NCBI GenBank assembly: GCA_009840635.1
Contig: VXNL01000064.1
Coordinates: 17,906-81,905, forward strand
Length of the DNA stretch: 64,000 nucleotides
Origin: Acidobacteriota bacterium
Lineage (GTDB): Bacteria > Acidobacteriota > Vicinamibacteria > Marinacidobacterales > Marinacidobacteraceae
Direction: 5' to 3'
In this document: one piece after another, positions 53,952 to 61,831 of the stretch
Layout of the letters: every line of letters starts with the position of its first letter
Numbering within the stretch: position 1 is the stretch's first letter
The notes under the pieces: model-generated
Databases searched by the model: none
Told to the model about the DNA's origin: nothing
The model's input: the letters and a program-made list of their open reading frames with translations, nothing else
Program-made: the position numbers and the translations under genes

Positions 53952-54668
53952 ATGTCACGCGACGAACCAGCGAACCGGCCGGCGAGAGCGGCGGCGTTCT
54001 ATGACCTCGACGGCACGCTGATTCGCACGAATCTCGTTCATGTCCTCGGGTACTACGCCCGGAACGACCAGGGGCTGCTGCGGAGTCTCAAGACCACCGC
54101 ATCGACGCTCGCCGGGATCCCGCTCTTCCTGGCGACTGATTTCTACAGCCGCAAACTCTTCAACGATCTCTTCTTCAAGTGGTACCGGGGCCAGTCCTAC
54201 GACCGGCTGCGCTCTCTCGCCGAGGATCTCTACCGGGACGTGATCCGCCCCGGCATCTTCCCCGGAACCCGGGCACTCATCGAGCAGTCGCGCCGGAGCG
54301 GCCTGCGGCAGGTGGTGGTGACGGGCGCGCTCGAGGTGTCCGTCCGGCCCCTCCTCGACGACCTCGGCATCACCGAGTTCGTCGCGAACCGCCTGGAGTT
54401 CGTGGACGGCCGGGCGACCGGCCGCCTGGCGCCGCCGGTGATGGCGAGCGCCAGCAAGGCCCTCTGGATTCGGGAGTATGCGGAACGCGAGGGGCTCTCG
54501 TTGAACGATAGTTACGCCTACGCCGACAGCATGTCCGACCTGCCCATGCTGAGCGTGGTCGGACATCCCACGGCGGCCAATCCGGACGTCCGGTTGCGAA
54601 GCACGGCCCGGCACCACGACTGGCCCGTCATCGATCTCAGCCAGCCGAATCTCACCCCTGCGCTTTAG
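53952..54668 (+). CDS. HAD-IB family hydrolase (phosphatase)
   Basis: The 238-residue product has the HAD motifs FYDLDGTLIRTN (D18, D20), VVVTGALEVSVRPLLDDL and SYAYADSMSDLPMLSVVGHPTAANPDVRLRSTA. The LVHVLGYYARNDQGLL cap is of the IB type, as in phosphoserine phosphatase-like enzymes. Such enzymes often remove phosphate from lipid intermediates next to PlsC-type acyltransferases. It is the first gene of a plus-strand operon of four lipid-related genes. Confidence 0.9.
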   Translation: MSRDEPANRPARAAAFYDLDGTLIRTNLVHVLGYYARNDQGLLRSLKTTASTLAGIPLFLATDFYSRKLFNDLFFKWYRGQSYDRLRSLAEDLYRDVIRPGIFPGTRALIEQSRRSGLRQVVVTGALEVSVRPLLDDLGITEFVANRLEFVDGRATGRLAPPVMASASKALWIREYAEREGLSLNDSYAYADSMSDLPMLSVVGHPTAANPDVRLRSTARHHDWPVIDLSQPNLTPAL

Positions 54669-54701
54669 CTCCAACCACGAGCCAGGAAGGAAGCCCACTG
54701 C

Positions 54702-56300
54702 ATGACCCCCGCCCTGCGCCACAAGACCGATCCCGGCATCGTCTTCATCGATAACGACTCGGCCGCCCGCGTCCTGCACTACGGGGAGGACTTTCTGGAG
54801 GAGCACCTGCCGGTGGGCACCCGGGTGGTCTACCCGCCGCCCCCGATCCGGGGGCTGCCGAACCCGCGGGGCGCCATCCGGCACGCGCTGAACCATCCTC
54901 TGGGCTGCGATCCGCTCTACGCGCAGCTCCGGCCGGGAATGCGGGTCACCATCGCTCTCGACGACATCAGCCTGCCGCTCCCGCCGATGGCCACCCCCGA
55001 CGTCCGCCAGACCGCGCTCGAGATCGTGCTGGAAATGCTGGGCGACCACGGCGTGGACGACGTCCACCTGGTCATCGCCAACTCGCTGCACCGGAAGATG
55101 ACCGAATCGGAGATGCGCCGGATGGTGGGGCCGGACATCCACAAGGCCTTCTATCCGAACCGCTATTACAACCACGATGCCGAGGACCCGAACGGCATGG
55201 TCGCGCTCGGAAAAACCCGTCATCACGAGCCGGTCCGGGTGAACCGGCGGGTGACGGAGAGCGACCTCGTCATCTACCTGAACATCAACCTGGTCCCGAT
55301 GGACGGCGGGCACAAGTCGGTGACCGTGGGGCTTTGCGACTACGAGAGCCTGCGGCCCCACCACGAGCCGCAGACCATCCGCGATTCCGACGGCTACATG
55401 GATCCGGCCAAGTCGGAACTGAGCCGCAAGGTGGACCGGATGGGAAAGATCGTGGATCGGCATCTGAACGTGTTTCACGTGGAGACGGTGCTCAACAACC
55501 GGATGTACTCCGACGCCCTCTCGTTCCTAGGGAAGGACGAGGATGAGTTCAGCGACCTCGACCGGCTGAAGCTCGCCGGAACCCGCTGGTCGCTGAGCCG
55601 CCTGCCCGCGCCGGCGAAGCGGCAGTTCCTGCACCGCATCCCGGGCGCCTTCGAGCTGATCGGCTGCTACGCGGGCCGCACCGAGCCCGTTCACGAAAAG
55701 ACGCTCGAGCGTTCCTTCCAGCAGTACGCCGTCCCCGTGAAGGGACAGTGCGACATCCTGCTCTCCGGGATTCCCTACATCTCGCCCTACAACGTGAACT
55801 CGATCCTGAACCCGCTGCTCGTGCAGGTCATGGGGCCGGGCTACCTGTTCAACCTCTACCGGGGCAAGCCCCTCATCAAGAAGGGCGGCACCCTGATCCT
55901 CGCCCATCCCTGCCACGACGACTTCGATCCCCTGTTCCACCCCAGCTACATCGAGTTCTTCCACCGGCTGCTGCCGGAGACCCGGGACCCCTTCGTGCTG
56001 CGGACCAAGTACGAGGAGGAATTCGCGCACAACCCGTCCTACGTGCAGATGTACCGGGACGGGAACGCCTACCACGGGGCCCATCCCTTCTTCATGTGGT
56101 ACTGGGGGGAGAACGGGCGCCAGCACGTCGGCCGGATCATCGTGGCCGGCGCGAAGAACCAGCACGTCCCCGAGATCCTCGGCTGGGAATCGGCGGAGAC
56201 GGTGACCGAGGCGATCGCCATGGCGCGGAGCACGCATGGCCGCTCGGCGGAGATCACCATGCTCCACGTCCCGCCGATCATGATCCCCGAGGTCTCCTAG
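54702..56300 (+). CDS. LarA/DUF2088-like protein
   Basis: The 532-residue product resembles the N-terminal part of LarA lactate racemase: [119 protein letters not shown]. LarA uses a nickel-pincer nucleotide; I cannot confirm the cofactor residues here, and the C-terminal half ([31 protein letters not shown]) departs from LarA. It has no signal peptide. It sits in the lipid operon, so it probably acts on a hydroxy-acyl or keto-acyl intermediate rather than lactate. Confidence 0.75.
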   Translation: MTPALRHKTDPGIVFIDNDSAARVLHYGEDFLEEHLPVGTRVVYPPPPIRGLPNPRGAIRHALNHPLGCDPLYAQLRPGMRVTIALDDISLPLPPMATPDVRQTALEIVLEMLGDHGVDDVHLVIANSLHRKMTESEMRRMVGPDIHKAFYPNRYYNHDAEDPNGMVALGKTRHHEPVRVNRRVTESDLVIYLNINLVPMDGGHKSVTVGLCDYESLRPHHEPQTIRDSDGYMDPAKSELSRKVDRMGKIVDRHLNVFHVETVLNNRMYSDALSFLGKDEDEFSDLDRLKLAGTRWSLSRLPAPAKRQFLHRIPGAFELIGCYAGRTEPVHEKTLERSFQQYAVPVKGQCDILLSGIPYISPYNVNSILNPLLVQVMGPGYLFNLYRGKPLIKKGGTLILAHPCHDDFDPLFHPSYIEFFHRLLPETRDPFVLRTKYEEEFAHNPSYVQMYRDGNAYHGAHPFFMWYWGENGRQHVGRIIVAGAKNQHVPEILGWESAETVTEAIAMARSTHGRSAEITMLHVPPIMIPEVS

Positions 56301-56314
56301 CGCGAAGCGGCCAC

Positions 56315-59300
56315 ATGACCGAGAGCGCCCGCCCCCGGATCGACGTGGGCGAAGCCTTCGCCGGACGGAGCATCCTGCTGCTCGGCGGGACCGGGTTCCT
56401 GGGGAAGGTCTGTCTCGGCATGCTGCTCGAGTTCTTCCCGGAGATCCGGCGCGTCTATCTCATGGTGCGGGCCGCCGGGGAGGCGGAGAGCCGGGTGCGG
56501 TTCGAGGACATCATGGCGAACTCCCCGGCGCTCTCGCCGCTGCGCGAGCGCCACGGGGCCGGCCTCCGCGATTTCCTGGACGAGAAGATCGTCGTCCTCG
56601 GCGGGGACATCACGAGCGACAACCTCGGCTATGCCGAAGCCCGCGCCGCCGAGATCGCCGCCGACATCGATCTGGTTCTCAACTGTTCCGGCCGGGTGAC
56701 CTTCAACCCGTCGCTCGAGGCCGCGCTACAGACGAACGTCCACGGGACCCGGAACACCATCGCCTTCGCGCGCCGGATGAAACGCCCCGCGCTCGTGCAC
56801 ATCAGCACCTGCTTCGTCGCGGGAATGCGGTCGGGCGAGGTGCGCGAGGACGAGCCGTTGATCGGCTATTTCCCGCGGCGCGACCGGGAGGACCAGGAGT
56901 TCTCGGTGGAGAAGGAGATCGAGGACTGCGAACGCCTCGCCGCCCGGGTGCGCGACGAAGCCGAGGACAAGTCGCGCGTGGACGCCTTCCAGGAAGCGGC
57001 CCGCAAGCGGTTCGCCGAGGAGGGCCGCGATCCGGACGATGCGCGTTCGCTGTCGCTCGCCATCGCCCGCGAGCGGAAGGAGTGGATCCGCCGCCGGCTG
57101 CGCGACCTCGGCATCGAGAAGGCGCAGGGTTGGGGCTGGCCGAACATCTACACCTACACGAAGAGCCTCGGGGATCAACTCGTGGCGGGCGCGGAGGGCG
57201 TCGCGCGCTCGATCGTTCGCCCGGCGGTCGTGGAAAGCGCGCTCTCGTTCCCCCACAGCGGCTGGAACGAGGGCTTTACCACCAGCGCCCCGCTGGTGCG
57301 GATGGCGCTCCGCGGTCAGAACCTGTTCCCGGTCGGTCCGGGGGTGGTGCTGGACGTCGTGCCGGTGGACCTGGTTGCCTCGGCGACGTTGGCGGTTGCC
57401 GCCGAAACGATCGTGTCGGAACCCCACCTCGTGTACCAGGTGTCCAGCGGCGACCGGAATCCGGCGAGGGTGGAACGGCTGGTGGACATCGTCGGGATCT
57501 ACAAGCGCCGGCACTTCCGCGACAAGCCCACCGGGGTGAAGCTCTGGAACGAGGCGCTCGCCCGGATGGAGGCGCAGGCGGTCCGCGCCGACCGCTTCGA
57601 GAAACACACCCTCAAGTGGATGCGGGAGTCCGCCTCCGCGCTGTCCGGCGTGCTCGAGCGGACCGGTGACGAACCCATCGGGCCCCTGGTCGGGGTGGTG
57701 GAGGCACTCCAGCGGAACGTGGACTCGTTTGAGGACTTCGTCGTCCAGGGCGAGCGGCAGTACCACACGTTCCGGCCATTCATCGCCGGCGAGGAGTTCA
57801 TTTTCCGCGCCGACAACACCCACGATCTCTTCTCGCGGCTCGACGGAAACGACGGAAAGCTCTTCTTCAATCCCGAGGAAATCGACTGGTACGACTACTG
57901 GCTCCACGTCCACCTCCCGGGCCTCGAGCGGTGGGTGTTCCCGGCGCTCGAAGACCAGGAGCGCGGCCAGCGCCGCGCGCAGAAGCGCGTCTACACCTAC
58001 CGCACGATCAATGAGTTGTTCGAGGCCTGTACGAAGAACCACGCCGGGCGGGTCGCGATGCGAATCACCCGCGACGGCCGGGAGGAGCGGTACACCTACG
58101 CCGATCTCCGGGAGTGCGTTCTCCGAGGGGCCGCATTCCTGGCCGCCCGGGGCCTTGGCGCGGGCGATCACGTCGGGCTGATCGGAGAGAACTCCCCCGA
58201 GTGGGGCATGGCGTATTTCGCCATCCAGCGGATCGGGGCGACCGCCATTCCGCTCGAACGCGACCTGCGGCGGGAGGAGATCGTCCGGCTCCTACGGCTC
58301 GGAGACGCGAGGGCGGTCCTGATGAGCGACGCGCTGTTCGAGCGGCATTCCGGGCTCGCCGGCGATAACGGCGCGATACCGCCCGTTGCCGCCCATCCCT
58401 TCCAGGATGTCTTCGCAATGGCTGAAGGGGAGGACGAGGAGGCGGCTCCCCCGAAACCCGTCCGGACCAGCCCGGCGGCGCTGGCCTCCATCCTCTTCAC
58501 CTCCGGAACGACCGGCACGCCCAAGGGGGTGATGCTGACGCACCGGAATTTCACCTCGCTGGTGGCCAAACTGCTGTCGGTCTACGACATCGACGAGAAG
58601 GACGGTGCACTCAGCGTCCTCCCGCTCCACCATTCGTTCGAGTTCACCACCGGCTTCCTCCTTCCGCTTTCCCGGGGCGCACAGATCGCCTATCTGGACG
58701 AGATCGGCCCCGAGGCCATCAACGCCGAACTGCAGAAGGGGCACACCACCTGCATCGTGGGAGTGCCGGCCCTCTGGGATCTCCTGCGGCGGCGCATCCT
58801 GGCCCCCTTCGCGGAGCGGTCGCAGCGGGCGGAGGACCTCGCCACCGCCCTGATCGACGCGGCGCACCTCCTTCGCGAGGACACCGGAGTCAACATCGGA
58901 CCTGCGGTGTTCCTTCCGGTGCACACCGCTCTGGGAGGCCGGATCCGCTACCTGATCAGCGGCGCCTCCGCGCTCTCCGAGGCGACCTGGAAGGCCTTCC
59001 GCGGCCTCGGGTTCCACATCGCCCAGGGCTACGGGCTCACGGAGGCCGCCCCGGTGCTGACGGTGACCTCGCCGGACGGTCCCGTCCCCATCGGCAGCGT
59101 CGGCAAGGCGCTGCCCGGGATCGAGATCCGCATCGTGGATCCCGACGCTTCGGGGGTCGGCGAGGTTGCCGCCAAGGGTCCGAACGTCATGGCCGGGTAC
59201 TACGGGAACGACGAGGCGACCGCGGAAGCGCTGCGCGACGGCTGGCTCTACACCGGCGACCTGGGGCGTCTCGACGAGGAGGGACACCTCTTCCTGGTCG

Positions 59301-60736
59301 GCCGCCGCAAGGACGTGATCGTGGACAGCGGCGGCAAGAACATCTACCCGGACGAGGTGGAAGAGATCTACGCCTCGCCGGACCTGATCGCCGAACTCGC
59401 CGTTGTCGGACTTCCCGATGGGATGGCGGAGCAGGTGGCGGCGGTCGTCGTGCCGAAGGAGAAGACCCCGGAAGGCAGGCAGCGCGTCGAGGCCCACTTC
59501 CGCTCCGTTTCGTCCCGATTGCCGCTGCACAAGCGGATCAAGAGCGTCGAGTTCTCGGACGAGACGCTTCCGCGGACGGCCACCCGAAAGGTGAAGCGGG
59601 CCGAGCTCGTGCGCTGGCTGCGCGACCGGCGCCGCGAGGCGGCGGCCGAATCCGGCGAGGAGGCCTTCTCGGGGAATCGGATTCTCGAACTGATCGCATC
59701 CATCTGCGAGCGACCCGTTTCGGAGATCCGGACGTCGTCGTCCTTCGCGGAGCTGGGCTTCGACAGCCTCATGTACAACGAACTCGCGGCCGGGCTCGAG
59801 GGCGAGTTCGGCGAGTCGGCGGCTCCCGAGGCGCTCGCGAACATGGCCACCATCGAGGAGCTGGTGCTCGCGATGCGGACGCCCCAGGGCGGCGTCCGGG
59901 GTCGCCGTCCGCGCCGCGGCGAGTCCCGGAAGAAACGCGACGAGGAAGAGATCGAGATTCCGCCCGCGATGGCCAAGGCCGGGCGGGCGGCGCTGACCGA
60001 GGTCCAGCACTGGTTCTACCACCAGGTGCTGGAGCCGACCTTCACGGGCCGGGCGCACGTTCCGAACCACACGAACTACCTGGTGGTGGCGAATCACGGC
60101 TCCCATCTCGACATGGGGCTCGTGAAGATGGCGCTCGGGGAAGCGGGAGGGAACCTGTTGGCCCTGGCCGCCGCCGACTACTTCTTCGACAACCGGGTGA
60201 AGCGCACCTTCTTCGGCAACTTCACCAACCTCGTCCCGATGGAGCGCCGCGGCTCGCTCCGCGAATCGCTGGACCGGGCCGCGGGGTATCTGAACCAGGG
60301 CTACAGCGTCCTCGTGTTTCCCGAGGGAACGAGGTCGCGGAGCGGGCAGATCCAGAAGTTCCGGCGCGGGTTCGCGCACCTGGCGTACCGCTGCCGGGTC
60401 GGGGTCCTGCCGATTCATCTCGATACGTGGGGAGCGTTCCCCCCCGGCGCCGTCGGGCTCCGTTCGCGCACCGTGGCGGCGCGGATCGGGCCGTTCCTCT
60501 CCCACGATTTCCTGCTTCGCTTCGCCGGGGATGGGGTCCGGGCCGCGGTCGCGGAAGGGCGGGTGACCGCGCTCGTCCAGACCATCGTCGAGCGACTGGG
60601 ACGTCAGGAACCGATCCAACTCGAGGAGGAGGCGGCGCGCATCCTCGCGAGCGCGGAGCCGGCCAGCGCGGAATCCCGACGAACCGCCGGTTCGCCGGCG
60701 AACGACCGGATGCCCGATCCGACCCCGGTAGGCTGA
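56315..60736 (+). CDS. elbD: four-domain lipid enzyme: acyl reductase, AMP-ligase, acyl carrier, PlsC acyltransferase (ElbD-like)
   Basis: The 1473-residue product is a fusion. Domain 1 (about 15-540) is a fatty acyl-CoA/ACP reductase with GGTGFLG (24-30) and Y279-x3-K283. Domain 2 (about 560-1090) is an AMP-forming acyl ligase (TSGTTGTPKG 729-738, YGLTEAAP, YTGDLGRLDEEGHLFLVGRRKD). Domain 3 (about 1110-1190) is an acyl carrier with phosphopantetheine S1151 in ELGFDSLMY. Domain 4 (about 1220-1440) is a PlsC acyltransferase (H1261-x4-D1266, FPEGTR around E1337). This is the architecture reported for ElbD of Myxococcus xanthus, which makes alkyl ether lipids. It could activate a fatty acid, load it on the carrier, reduce it to an alcohol and acylate a glycerol backbone. 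Confidence 0.88.
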   Translation: MTESARPRIDVGEAFAGRSILLLGGTGFLGKVCLGMLLEFFPEIRRVYLMVRAAGEAESRVRFEDIMANSPALSPLRERHGAGLRDFLDEKIVVLGGDITSDNLGYAEARAAEIAADIDLVLNCSGRVTFNPSLEAALQTNVHGTRNTIAFARRMKRPALVHISTCFVAGMRSGEVREDEPLIGYFPRRDREDQEFSVEKEIEDCERLAARVRDEAEDKSRVDAFQEAARKRFAEEGRDPDDARSLSLAIARERKEWIRRRLRDLGIEKAQGWGWPNIYTYTKSLGDQLVAGAEGVARSIVRPAVVESALSFPHSGWNEGFTTSAPLVRMALRGQNLFPVGPGVVLDVVPVDLVASATLAVAAETIVSEPHLVYQVSSGDRNPARVERLVDIVGIYKRRHFRDKPTGVKLWNEALARMEAQAVRADRFEKHTLKWMRESASALSGVLERTGDEPIGPLVGVVEALQRNVDSFEDFVVQGERQYHTFRPFIAGEEFIFRADNTHDLFSRLDGNDGKLFFNPEEIDWYDYWLHVHLPGLERWVFPALEDQERGQRRAQKRVYTYRTINELFEACTKNHAGRVAMRITRDGREERYTYADLRECVLRGAAFLAARGLGAGDHVGLIGENSPEWGMAYFAIQRIGATAIPLERDLRREEIVRLLRLGDARAVLMSDALFERHSGLAGDNGAIPPVAAHPFQDVFAMAEGEDEEAAPPKPVRTSPAALASILFTSGTTGTPKGVMLTHRNFTSLVAKLLSVYDIDEKDGALSVLPLHHSFEFTTGFLLPLSRGAQIAYLDEIGPEAINAELQKGHTTCIVGVPALWDLLRRRILAPFAERSQRAEDLATALIDAAHLLREDTGVNIGPAVFLPVHTALGGRIRYLISGASALSEATWKAFRGLGFHIAQGYGLTEAAPVLTVTSPDGPVPIGSVGKALPGIEIRIVDPDASGVGEVAAKGPNVMAGYYGNDEATAEALRDGWLYTGDLGRLDEEGHLFLVGRRKDVIVDSGGKNIYPDEVEEIYASPDLIAELAVVGLPDGMAEQVAAVVVPKEKTPEGRQRVEAHFRSVSSRLPLHKRIKSVEFSDETLPRTATRKVKRAELVRWLRDRRREAAAESGEEAFSGNRILELIASICERPVSEIRTSSSFAELGFDSLMYNELAAGLEGEFGESAAPEALANMATIEELVLAMRTPQGGVRGRRPRRGESRKKRDEEEIEIPPAMAKAGRAALTEVQHWFYHQVLEPTFTGRAHVPNHTNYLVVANHGSHLDMGLVKMALGEAGGNLLALAAADYFFDNRVKRTFFGNFTNLVPMERRGSLRESLDRAAGYLNQGYSVLVFPEGTRSRSGQIQKFRRGFAHLAYRCRVGVLPIHLDTWGAFPPGAVGLRSRTVAARIGPFLSHDFLLRFAGDGVRAAVAEGRVTALVQTIVERLGRQEPIQLEEEAARILASAEPASAESRRTAGSPANDRMPDPTPVG

Positions 60737-60755
60737 ACGCCAACCGGGCCCACCA

Positions 60756-61757
60756 GTGAGCGAAGCGACTTCCGCCGCCGCTCCCGTGCTGGTGACGGGC
60801 GCCACCGGCTTTCTCGGCAGCCATCTGCTGCCCCTGCTGCGCGAGGAAAGCGAGCCCGTCCGGGTGCTCGCCCGCCAGCCGGCACCCGACCTGGAGGCCG
60901 GGGGCGTGGAGGTTGTGGTCGGCAACGTGGTCTCGGGAGCGGGACTGGATGGGGCGCTCGAGGGCGTGAAGAGGGTCTTCCACCTCGCCGGGCGGGTTTC
61001 CCGCGACCCGGACGCCGCCGCCAGCCTCCAGCGCGTTCACGTGGACGGCACCCGCACGCTGGCGGCCGCCGCCCGGCGTGCGGGGGTGGAGCGGATCCTG
61101 CTCGTGTCCACCAGCGGGACCATCGCGGTCTCGCACGATCCGGAACCCGACTGCGACGAAACGGCGCCCGTTCCCATCGAGCTGATCGGACGCTGGCCTT
61201 ACTACCGGAGCAAGTGGTTGCAGGAACGCGCGCTGCTCGCCGACGCCGGCGACATCGAGGTGGTGATCGTGAACCCGTCGCTACTCCTCGGTCCCGGCGA
61301 CGAAAGGCTGTCCTCGACGGGGGACGTGCTGCGGTTTCTCTCCGGCCAACTCAGCGTGATTCCACCAGGCGGCCTGAACTTCGTGGATGTCCGGGATGCG
61401 GCGGCCGGAGTCGTGGCCGCCATGGCGAAGGGCCGGACCGGCCAGCGCTACCTGCTGGGCGGGCACAACTGGAGCTTCGCGGACTTCTTCGCCCGTCTCG
61501 CGGAGGTGTCCGGCTCGCCCGCGCCCCGCCTGCGCCTCGCGCGCGGCCTCTACACCGCGGGCGCCCTGCTCACCGAGGAACTCGCGCGCCAGGTCGGACG
61601 CGAACCGGCGGTGGATCGCATCAGCCGGGAAATGGCGGCCTGCTACTGGTACTTCAATTCCGAAAGGGCGACGCGGGAACTGGGACACGACCCGCGCGAT
61701 GGCCGGGTCACCCTCCTCGAGACCGTGAACTGGTTCCGCGGCCGAGAGTCTTCCTGA
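60756..61757 (+). CDS. NAD-dependent epimerase/dehydrogenase (extended SDR)
   Basis: The 333-residue product has the Rossmann motif VLVTGATGFLGSHLLPLL, VFHLAGRVS, LVSTSGTIAVS and Y149-x3-K153 in WPYYRSKW, plus LGPGDERLSSTG. It belongs to the 3-beta-hydroxysteroid dehydrogenase-like extended SDRs also seen in lipid clusters such as OleD. It is the last gene of the operon and starts with GTG 19 bases after the four-domain enzyme. It probably reduces or oxidises a carbonyl of the lipid intermediate. Confidence 0.9.
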   Translation: MSEATSAAAPVLVTGATGFLGSHLLPLLREESEPVRVLARQPAPDLEAGGVEVVVGNVVSGAGLDGALEGVKRVFHLAGRVSRDPDAAASLQRVHVDGTRTLAAAARRAGVERILLVSTSGTIAVSHDPEPDCDETAPVPIELIGRWPYYRSKWLQERALLADAGDIEVVIVNPSLLLGPGDERLSSTGDVLRFLSGQLSVIPPGGLNFVDVRDAAAGVVAAMAKGRTGQRYLLGGHNWSFADFFARLAEVSGSPAPRLRLARGLYTAGALLTEELARQVGREPAVDRISREMAACYWYFNSERATRELGHDPRDGRVTLLETVNWFRGRESS

Positions 61758-61758
61758 T

Positions 61759-61783
61759 CCCGGCGTTCCAGGCCGGCGGCGCC
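61759..61783. repeat. diverged copy of the REP-like repeat
   Basis: CCCGGCGTTCCAGGCCGGCG followed by GCGCC is the inverted form of the repeat at 25692-25716 with a few changes. It lies in the short gap after the lipid operon. Confidence 0.65.
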
Positions 61784-61831
61784 ATCACGGCTGTTGGTGG
61801 ACCGCCGTATCATGGCGATCCCCTGACCAGC

